The notes below the pieces were generated by a model. That model did no database searches. It saw only the letters and a list, made by a program, of their open reading frames with translations, and was not told where the DNA came from. The position numbers and the translations under genes are program-made. A stretch of 6,313 bases of DNA from positions 2,790 to 9,102 of the forward strand of contig VXRI01000124.1 of NCBI GenBank assembly GCA_009838595.1, given 5' to 3'. Below, one piece after another: positions 1 through 4,656 of the stretch. How positions within the stretch are numbered: position 1 is the first letter of the stretch; every line of letters begins with the position of its first letter. The stretch is from Chloroflexota bacterium (lineage in GTDB: Bacteria; Chloroflexota; Dehalococcoidia; Lucifugimonadales; JADFKI01).

Positions 1-80
1 CAGTATTCGCGCCGGGCCGCGCGTCCGAAGTTCGCATAGTTTTTGAAAACGACCCTCTTACATGCTTCTATAATTGTCAT
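1..80 (-). CDS. DUF805 family membrane protein, N-terminal fragment
   Basis: Partial gene running off the left edge. The ATG is at 80-78 and 26 codons are open to base 3. The encoded start reads MTIIEACKRVVFKNYANFGR followed by A-A-R-R-E-Y and an incomplete codon beginning TG, probably Trp. This is the characteristic opening of DUF805 proteins (YhaH-like small inner-membrane proteins of about 110-150 aa): a short amphipathic helix, then a YANF-GRA-RxE-(F/Y)W signature just before the first membrane span. The membrane spans themselves are outside the window. The Shine-Dalgarno is weak (AGAAG about ten bases upstream). It begins 28 bases after the DUF971 gene on the same strand, so co-transcription is likely. 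The family has no established biochemical role. The call rests on 26 residues only. Confidence 0.7.
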   Translation of the reverse strand, partial: MTIIEACKRVVFKNYANFGRAARREY

Positions 81-108
81 GAGACTAGCTTCTTGCTCTT
101 TATGAGCG

Positions 109-423
109 TCATTTCTCGCCATCAACGCCCTGGCACAGCATCCGCAGCATTGTGAAAGGGTAGATGCCGGTATAGTGCCCGTCGCTCCATAGGAATTGCA
201 GGGCATACCTGCCGATTCGCAGGTAGTCCAGTGCCATGATATTGGCGTCAATGGTCGCCGGGTCGAGCAGCTTGCGATTCGTCCATTCTTCGACGCACTC
301 CGCGCAGGCGCAGTTTATCCGCAAGTACTTCCCAGTATAGAAGCAGGTATGCCCATCTTTCCAATGAATGGTTACACCTTCCGGGCTAAGCTCCACGTTG
401 TCGACGCCCAGTACCATCGTCAT
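109..423 (-). CDS. DUF971 / GBBH-like N-terminal zinc domain protein
   Basis: A 104-aa single-domain protein of the DUF971 family (gamma-butyrobetaine-hydroxylase-like N-terminal domain). Visible family features are W21-K-D-G-H25, the CxCxxC cluster C38/C40/C43 after a YLR motif, and W79-S-D-G-H83 followed by the TGIYPF-xxLR tail. In human gamma-butyrobetaine hydroxylase the equivalent domain binds a structural zinc through three Cys and one His; C38, C40, C43 and H83 are the natural equivalents here. There is no oxygenase domain, so this is the stand-alone bacterial form, whose function is not firmly established (some are encoded near Mrp/ApbC Fe-S proteins; none is present here). The start at 423 is chosen because AAGGGG lies 8 bases upstream; the alternative ATG at 417 would leave a 14-base spacing. 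It lies downstream of the NHL gene on the same strand. Confidence 0.85.
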   Translation of the reverse strand: MTMVLGVDNVELSPEGVTIHWKDGHTCFYTGKYLRINCACAECVEEWTNRKLLDPATIDANIMALDYLRIGRYALQFLWSDGHYTGIYPFTMLRMLCQGVDGEK

Positions 424-453
424 GCCAATCGCCCCTTAAACCAGAATCAGTGT

Positions 454-488
454 CGGTAAGCCAGTCAGATTGTGCTACTGACTTACCG
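454..488. repeat. bulged intergenic hairpin between NHL and DUF971 genes
   Basis: Inverted repeat: CGGTA (454-458) and AGTCAG (463-468) pair with CTGACT (478-483) and TACCG (484-488), giving 11 bp around a 9-base loop with a 4-base bulge (459-462) on one side. An alternative pairing CGGTAAG/CTTACCG is also possible. A further CTGACT copy occurs at 501-506. It lies just downstream of the NHL stop codon and upstream of the DUF971 Shine-Dalgarno. There is no T-run on either strand after the stem, so it is not a classical intrinsic terminator; an mRNA 3'-end stabiliser, a leaky terminator or a protein site are possible. Confidence 0.45.
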
Positions 489-508
489 CTAACCAACCAA
501 CTGACTCA

Positions 509-1465
509 TTACCCCTGCTTAATCAGTTTCTGCATCGAGCGAAGTTCCTGGGGTGGATCCATCTTGCTGCCGTAGTCGGCGTAGGACACTTCCGCCACAT
601 ATATATCGCCCTTGGAATCAGTCGCGATGCCGTGCGGCGAGTAGAAGCGTCCCGGCTCGTCGCCGTATGTCTGCGTGCCGAGCCGCGCCAAGCGGTTGCC
701 CTGTGTGTCATATATGCTCACACGTGGACCGAGATGAGTTCCCATCCTGTTTGGGTTGATACCGGAGAAGTATTCGCCGACATAGATTAGTTCTTGGTCG
801 CCCTTGGTGTCCAGATACAGGCACGCCGCGCGCGACATATTTGTCCATTGCGCCTCGAACTTGCCCTCCGGGCTGAATACCTGGATGCGGTGGTTTTCGC
901 GGTCAGCAACATAGACCCAACCGTTCTTGTCCACGCCAACATAGTGCACGATGTTGAATTGCCCGGGGTCGTTGCCCGATTCGCCCCACGAGAACAAGTG
1001 CTTGCCGTCCGGCGAATACTTGTGCACCGCCGCGTTGGTGTAGCCGTCACCCACATAGAAATCGCCGTTGCGCGGGTCAAATGCAACATGCGCAGGGGCG
1101 TTGAATGGCTTGCCGCTCATCGGCGGCGATGGCTGTCCCGGCGTGCCGATGGTCATCAGCACTTTGCCATCCGGCGTCATTTGGCGAACGGTATGATCGC
1201 CGTTGTCCACGCACCACAGATTGCCGTCAGGACCTACGGTAACTCCGTGCGGATTGTTGAAGATACCATGTCCCCAAGTCCGCTGCACATTGCCTTCCGT
1301 GTCGAACACTATCATCGGATGTGTGCCGCGATTGAATACATACACATTATCGTTGGCGTCCACATCGACGGCGGTCGCTTCCTTGTAAGTCGCGCCTTCC
1401 GGCAGATTGCCCCAGTCATCGCCCGACACTTCATAGACCCATTCGCCCGAACCAAGCAGTACCAT
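509..1465 (-). CDS. NHL-repeat beta-propeller, peptidylglycine alpha-amidating-lyase-like
   Basis: A 318-aa protein made of six NHL-type blades, starting at roughly residues 29, 69, 121, 170, 211 and 274. Each blade has a [F/Y]-x-x-P/V-H-G/x-V/I-x-x-D core, a hydrophobic YV-D strand and a closing SPDG/TEG turn. The blade order and signatures (VFNRG, NPHGV, GDGYTN, VADRENHRIQVF, SPHGI) match the lyase (PAL) half of peptidylglycine alpha-amidating monooxygenase. From memory of rat PAL, its zinc histidines 585, 690 and 786 and active-site Arg533 and Tyr654 correspond to H73, H174, H278, R46 and Y142 here, so the catalytic centre seems kept; the PAL Met784 position is Ser276. There is no signal peptide, so it is probably cytoplasmic. 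The start is supported by GGAGG (1474-1478) 8 bases upstream. No PHM-type monooxygenase partner is in the window, so the true substrate is unknown. A non-enzymatic scaffold propeller is the alternative. Confidence 0.85.
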   Translation of the reverse strand: MVLLGSGEWVYEVSGDDWGNLPEGATYKEATAVDVDANDNVYVFNRGTHPMIVFDTEGNVQRTWGHGIFNNPHGVTVGPDGNLWCVDNGDHTVRQMTPDGKVLMTIGTPGQPSPPMSGKPFNAPAHVAFDPRNGDFYVGDGYTNAAVHKYSPDGKHLFSWGESGNDPGQFNIVHYVGVDKNGWVYVADRENHRIQVFSPEGKFEAQWTNMSRAACLYLDTKGDQELIYVGEYFSGINPNRMGTHLGPRVSIYDTQGNRLARLGTQTYGDEPGRFYSPHGIATDSKGDIYVAEVSYADYGSKMDPPQELRSMQKLIKQG

Positions 1466-1602
1466 TCGTCAATCCTCCATCGATTAAGCATCGTTACTCT
1501 TCCGTCTGCGCCAAAGCGCACTCGGTTAAAATGATGGTATCAGTCAAGCGCCCCATGCACAAGAACGGTGCTCCGTAATAAGGAATATACTCCACCGTGA
1601 TT

Positions 1603-1700
1603 TCAATTGCGCCTTCCCCCTTGACGGGTAGGTTAGGACGGTGGGTGAGTAATTGAGGGGTATTGACTTCACAGACAGGCAGGGGCTTACCCACCTCTCC
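1603..1700. repeat. REP-like inverted-repeat cluster in the divergent intergenic region
   Basis: The stretch 1466-1915 has no convincing gene. It holds nested inverted repeats. TCAATT (1603-1608) and AATTGA (1651-1656) bound a 54-bp block containing the hairpin CCTTCCC (1612-1618) / GGGTAGG (1626-1632), which has one T-T mismatch and loop CCTTGAC. GGTGGGTGAG (1640-1649) pairs with CTTACCCACC (1686-1695), 10 bp with one G-U. The minus-strand text (CTCACCC...CCTAACC...CCCGTCAAGGGGGAAGG) resembles the degenerate dispersed palindromes often seen between genes in environmental bacteria. A separate small palindrome, TGCGC-CAAA-GCGCA (1507-1520), lies upstream of the NHL gene. It may be a mobile-repeat relic, a transcription barrier between the divergent units, or both. 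Confidence 0.45.
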
Positions 1701-1714
1701 AAGTGTCCTGCGCC

Positions 1715-1742
1715 TTGACCGATACTACCGAGCGCATATAAT
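1715..1742 (+). promoter_or_regulatory. sigma70-type promoter for the aminotransferase cluster
   Basis: TTGACC (1715-1720; one mismatch to TTGACA) is followed after 16 bp by a perfect TATAAT (1737-1742). Transcription would begin near 1749, about 165 bases before the aminotransferase start codon. It is the best promoter match I saw by eye in the window and points into the plus-strand cluster. No equally good promoter was found for the minus-strand NHL gene, although a TTGACT hexamer occurs upstream of it (minus strand, about 1540-1545). Confidence 0.65.
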
Positions 1743-1744
1743 AC

Positions 1745-1788
1745 GACTAAGTCATTCGTCAACTCAGTCCATCGGTAATGCACGAATG
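1745..1788 (+). promoter_or_regulatory. inverted repeats at the predicted transcription start and early leader
   Basis: GACT-A-AGTC (1745-1753) is a palindrome sitting on the predicted start point. CATTCGT (1753-1759) is the exact reverse complement of ACGAATG (1782-1788), separated by 22 bases. Position just downstream of a strong promoter suits a repressor operator or a leader hairpin. The arms are only 4 and 7 bp, so chance is possible. The remaining leader (1789-1900) shows no riboswitch that I recognise. Confidence 0.3.
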
Positions 1789-1915
1789 TTATTTCAACGG
1801 ACTGCTCATATTCAGTATAGATTCCAGGGCACTTGCCGCCATCCTATCGTTCCCCCTGATGAGATGCAATAAACGCCGAAATCACATAACTCATAAACGA
1901 AAGGAGCGTCTGACT

Positions 1916-3250
1916 ATGACAACCATTGAAGCACGCTACCGCGAGATGTTTGGCAGATCGATCGATTGGTATGAGCGCGGCAAATCGCTGTTCGCAGGTG
2001 GCATTACGCACCAGACGCGCTTCACTTCGCCGTTCCCCGCGTACATCGATTATGCCGAGGGACCTTACAAGTACGATGTGGATGAAAACCAGATTATCGA
2101 CTATGTGATGGGAAACGGTAGCTTGCTGATGGGGCACAGCCAGCCCGCCATCATAGAGGCGATACGCGAACAGGTCAGCAGGGGCACGCACGTCGGTGGC
2201 GCGTCAACGCACGAAGTTCGGTACGCTGAAGCGGTCAAGAGCCTCGTGCCATCCTTGGAGCGTGTACGCTTCACCGCGTCCGGAACCGAATCGACATACC
2301 TCGCGCTAAGGCTCACCCGCGCATTCACAGGGAAGACGAAGATTATCAAGTTTCACGAACACTTCCATGGCTGGCACGACTATGTTACGCCGGAATCTGG
2401 ACAGGCGCTTGGCGGAGTGCCGCAGGAAGTACTGGACACAGTAATCGTCGCGCCTGTGGACATCGCGGCGGTTGACAGCATCCTGACGCAGGACGACGAC
2501 ATAGCCGCCGTAATAGTCGAATGCAACGGTGCGCATTACGGCACATTCCCATTGCAGAATCCGCAATTCTTGCACGACTTGCAGGAAGTGACGAAGCGGC
2601 ATGGCGTACTGTTCATAATGGACGAGGTAATCACCGGATTCAGGTTGTCACCCGGCGGCGCGCAGGTACGCTGGGGACTTGAACCTGACCTCACCACGAT
2701 GGCGAAGATTATCGCGGGCGGTCAGCCCGGCGCGGCAGTAGGCGGCAGAGCGGATATCATGGAATTGATGGCATTCCGCAACGACCCAAAGTGGGATAAT
2801 ACGGGTAGAGTGCCGCAAGGTGGCACATACAACGCGCAGCCGTTGACTGCCGCTGCCGGTGTTGCCGCGCTGAACGCTATCGCAAACGAAGGCGTCAACG
2901 CAAGAGCGGACGCTATGGCAGAGCGACTGAAAGATGGACTGAACACAGCGTTCATCCGGAACGAGGTTGCGGGACACGCGCACGGCATATCATCGATAAT
3001 CCATGTAAACCTAGGCGCGGACTGCGACTGCGACCGCGGTATCTGCACAATGCCCTATCAGCAGATATACGACACGATGCCCGCCGCCGCGACACGCACA
3101 TTGCGTCGCGCTATGCTGGTCAACGGCGTAGATATGATGGGTGGCAGAGCGTTCATCGTCTCATCCGCGCATGATGAGGATGTCATCGATCGCACTATCG
3201 ACGCATTTTCCCAGTCGCTGAAAGACCTTCGCGCAGAAGGCGAGTTGTAA
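1916..3250 (+). CDS. glutamate-1-semialdehyde-aminomutase-like class-III aminotransferase
   Basis: A 444-aa PLP-dependent fold-type I enzyme of class III. Visible motifs in order: SGTEST (122-127) for the cofactor phosphate, HEHFHGWHDY (147-156) near the PLP ring, DEVITGFR (236-243) whose D236 contacts the pyridine nitrogen, K264 in TTMAKIIAGG as the Schiff-base lysine, and GGTYNAQPL (302-310). Length fits the family (about 420-450 aa). It resembles HemL but is probably not the haem enzyme: the usual EPV-x-GN segment is VECNGAHYG (201-209), there is a Cys-rich stretch with C370, C372 and C377, and no haem genes are near. Expected chemistry is transamination or aminomutation of an amino acid or amino-keto compound in the cytoplasm. 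The start is set at ATG 1916 because AAGGAG (1901-1906) lies 9 bases upstream and the family N-terminus begins there. The frame is open back to 1778, but those residues are leader. First gene of the cluster. Confidence 0.88.
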   Translation: MTTIEARYREMFGRSIDWYERGKSLFAGGITHQTRFTSPFPAYIDYAEGPYKYDVDENQIIDYVMGNGSLLMGHSQPAIIEAIREQVSRGTHVGGASTHEVRYAEAVKSLVPSLERVRFTASGTESTYLALRLTRAFTGKTKIIKFHEHFHGWHDYVTPESGQALGGVPQEVLDTVIVAPVDIAAVDSILTQDDDIAAVIVECNGAHYGTFPLQNPQFLHDLQEVTKRHGVLFIMDEVITGFRLSPGGAQVRWGLEPDLTTMAKIIAGGQPGAAVGGRADIMELMAFRNDPKWDNTGRVPQGGTYNAQPLTAAAGVAALNAIANEGVNARADAMAERLKDGLNTAFIRNEVAGHAHGISSIIHVNLGADCDCDRGICTMPYQQIYDTMPAAATRTLRRAMLVNGVDMMGGRAFIVSSAHDEDVIDRTIDAFSQSLKDLRAEGEL

Positions 3251-3266
3251 AAGAAATGGAGCGTTT

Positions 3267-4016
3267 ATGAGCAGGTTCGACGAACAAGTTGCCATAGTAA
3301 CGGGCGCAGCCACCGGCATTGGCTATGGCATCGCACGGCGGATGGCATCAGAAGGCGCGCGTCTTGTAATGGTGGACATCGACGGCGAACTCGGCGAGCA
3401 GTCGGCAAGCGAAATCTCTGCGCGTGGCGGCGACACGCGGCTGGTAATCGGAGACGTGTCCGAGCAAGCTACCGCGGACGCCGCAGTGCAAGAAGCGTTA
3501 GCCGCTTGGGGGCGTATTGACATCCTCGTGAACAACGCAGGCATTACCGGCATCGACGGCAACATCTGGGAAACAACGCTCGACGAGATGGACCGCGTGT
3601 ATCGCATCAACTTGCGCGGCGTATTCGCGTTCTGCCACGCTGCAATACCCGCGATGCTCGAGCGCGACTACGGGCGAATCGTCAACATCGCGTCCATCGC
3701 CGGCAAGGAAGGCAACCCGCGCATGGTGCCCTACTCCGCGACCAAAGCAGCCGTCATAGGTCTCACAAAGTCAGTAGGTAAAGAACTCGCCAAGAGTGGC
3801 ATCCGCGTCAATTGCGTTACGCCCGCCGTCGTGCACACGCGCATCCTGGACGAACTGACGCCGGAGCAGGTGCAATACATGGTAGATCGCATCCCCATCG
3901 GCCGCACCGGCGAGATTGCCGAGATTGCTGCGCTCGTTGCGTGGCTTGCGTCCGAAGAATGCTCGTTTAGCACCGGTGGCGTATTCGACATCAGCGGCGG
4001 CAGGGCGACCTACTAG
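3267..4016 (+). CDS. short-chain dehydrogenase/reductase, NAD-type
   Basis: A 249-aa classical SDR. Visible: the TGAATGIG nucleotide motif (12-19), acidic D37 at the end of beta-2 (predicts NAD(H) over NADP(H)), NNAG (89-92), structural N115, and the catalytic set S143, Y156 and K160 in the YSATK motif. The C-terminal part has the VNCVTPA segment and ends in GG-x-FDISGGRATY. The GKEGNP-xxxxYSATKAA-xIGLTK and TPAxxxT-IL stretch recalls sugar-acid dehydrogenases such as 2-keto-3-deoxy-L-rhamnonate or -L-fuconate dehydrogenase; this is a resemblance, not a proven substrate. FabG-like function is unlikely given the context. The gene starts 16 bases after the aminotransferase stop with TGGAG (3257-3261) 5 bases before ATG, so the two are almost surely co-transcribed and probably act on linked intermediates. 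Confidence 0.9.
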   Translation: MSRFDEQVAIVTGAATGIGYGIARRMASEGARLVMVDIDGELGEQSASEISARGGDTRLVIGDVSEQATADAAVQEALAAWGRIDILVNNAGITGIDGNIWETTLDEMDRVYRINLRGVFAFCHAAIPAMLERDYGRIVNIASIAGKEGNPRMVPYSATKAAVIGLTKSVGKELAKSGIRVNCVTPAVVHTRILDELTPEQVQYMVDRIPIGRTGEIAEIAALVAWLASEECSFSTGGVFDISGGRATY

Positions 4017-4091
4017 CCCATCTCTCACGCCAGCATCAGAAAGATGTCACTGCACTATTCATACAAGATTCTCACACGAAAGGAACATAAA

Positions 4092-4646
4092 ATGCCGTGG
4101 ATTCGTGAAGCGGACGAGCGTCTGCACTGGGCGAATGTCATCAACATTATGTCCATCAACCCGAAGGCGATGAAAGCCGTCAGCGACTTGAACAACGCGA
4201 TCACTTTCGGTGCGTCGACCCTCACTCGCACACAGGAAGAGGCGATTGCGACCGCCGTATCCGTACAGAACGAATGCCGCTTCTGAACGATGGCGCACGG
4301 AGAGTTTCTCCGTCACGAATCGGACGATCCGGAGTTGGCAAGCCATGTCATGCACGACTACCGCAACGCCGACCTCGACCCGCAGTTACGCGCCATGCTC
4401 GACTACGCCACCAAGCTAACTCGTGAGCCGACGAACATGCAGGAAGCGGATGTCCTCGCCTTGCGCGAACATGGCTTGACAGACGAACAAATTCTATCAG
4501 TCGCTCTGATCGCCTGCACCTTCAATTTCATGACGCGGCTCGCAGACGGCTTAGGCGTAGAAGTGCCGGAAGAACGCCAAGCGTATGTAGATACATGGCT
4601 GGACAGCCCTGCTCGCGACCAAGAGTGGCTTATGAAGCAGAAGTAG
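4092..4646 (+). CDS. AhpD-like peroxidase-related selenoprotein (TGA read as Sec at codon 65)
   Basis: One 184-residue frame with a single internal TGA at 4284-4286. The two halves are in the same frame and together cover the complete carboxymuconolactone-decarboxylase/AhpD-type peroxidase-related family (about 180-190 aa): MPWIRE start, INPKAM, the helix with E50, the redox motif, DYRNADLDPQLRAMLDYA, and FNFMTRLADGLGVE. The motif reads N-E-C62-R-F-TGA65-T-M-A-H69, where relatives have CxxCxxxH. By position E50, C62, residue 65 and H69 match Glu118, Cys130, Cys133 and His137 of M. tuberculosis AhpD, so TGA replaces the second redox Cys and a C62-U65 selenenylsulfide would be the active site. 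Likely role: cytoplasmic thiol/selenol peroxidase or disulfide reduction. The start at 4092 has AAAGGA (4079-4084) 7 bases upstream; ATG 4044 is too early. It lies 75 bases after the SDR gene, same direction. The selenocysteine machinery is not in the window. A pseudogene is the alternative but fits poorly. Confidence 0.82.
4288..4322 (+). promoter_or_regulatory. candidate bacterial SECIS element
   Basis: Directly after the in-frame TGA, ACGGAGA (4297-4303) pairs perfectly with TCTCCGT (4307-4313) around the loop GTT (4304-4306). This 17-nt stem-loop begins 10 bases after the TGA and its apical loop begins 17 bases after it, with G in the first loop position. It fits the described bacterial SECIS rule (short loop with G in its first two positions, roughly 16-37 nt from UGA) and is close in size and spacing to the minimal E. 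coli fdhF element. A lower helix CGAT (4288-4291) / ATCG (4319-4322) closes a symmetric 5x5 internal loop. The E. coli bulged U in the upper stem is not seen. Confidence 0.72.
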
Positions 4647-4656
4647 CGCAGGCAGG

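Noticed and set aside
794..1534. 246-aa plus-strand frame opposite the NHL gene
   Set aside because: An antisense shadow of a clearly coding gene, rich in His, Arg and Val with no domain; long antisense frames are common in GC-rich DNA.
1494..1694. 66-aa minus-strand frame with a GTG start in the intergenic region
   Set aside because: It reads through the inverted-repeat block, its putative Shine-Dalgarno is badly spaced, and the product matches nothing I know.
1544..1783. 79-aa minus-strand frame in the intergenic region
   Set aside because: It overlaps the promoter and repeats in another frame and shows no family features.
1778..1915. N-terminal extension of the aminotransferase from ATG 1778
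   Set aside because: The 46 extra residues do not look like the family, there is no good Shine-Dalgarno, and ATG 1916 has AAGGAG at the right distance.
4044..4091. Upstream start of the AhpD-like gene at ATG 4044
   Set aside because: The family N-terminus (MPWIRE) begins at 4092, which has AAAGGA 7 bases upstream.
4092..4286. Broken pseudogene ending at TGA 4286
   Set aside because: There is only one stop, no frameshift, an intact family sequence after it, the stop falls exactly on a catalytic Cys position, and a SECIS-like hairpin follows. A sequencing error cannot be excluded but would not explain the hairpin.
4290..4646. Separate 118-aa gene starting at ATG 4290
   Set aside because: It has no Shine-Dalgarno, would begin inside the redox motif and lose its first Cys, and is in the same frame as the upstream half with only one codon between TGA and ATG.
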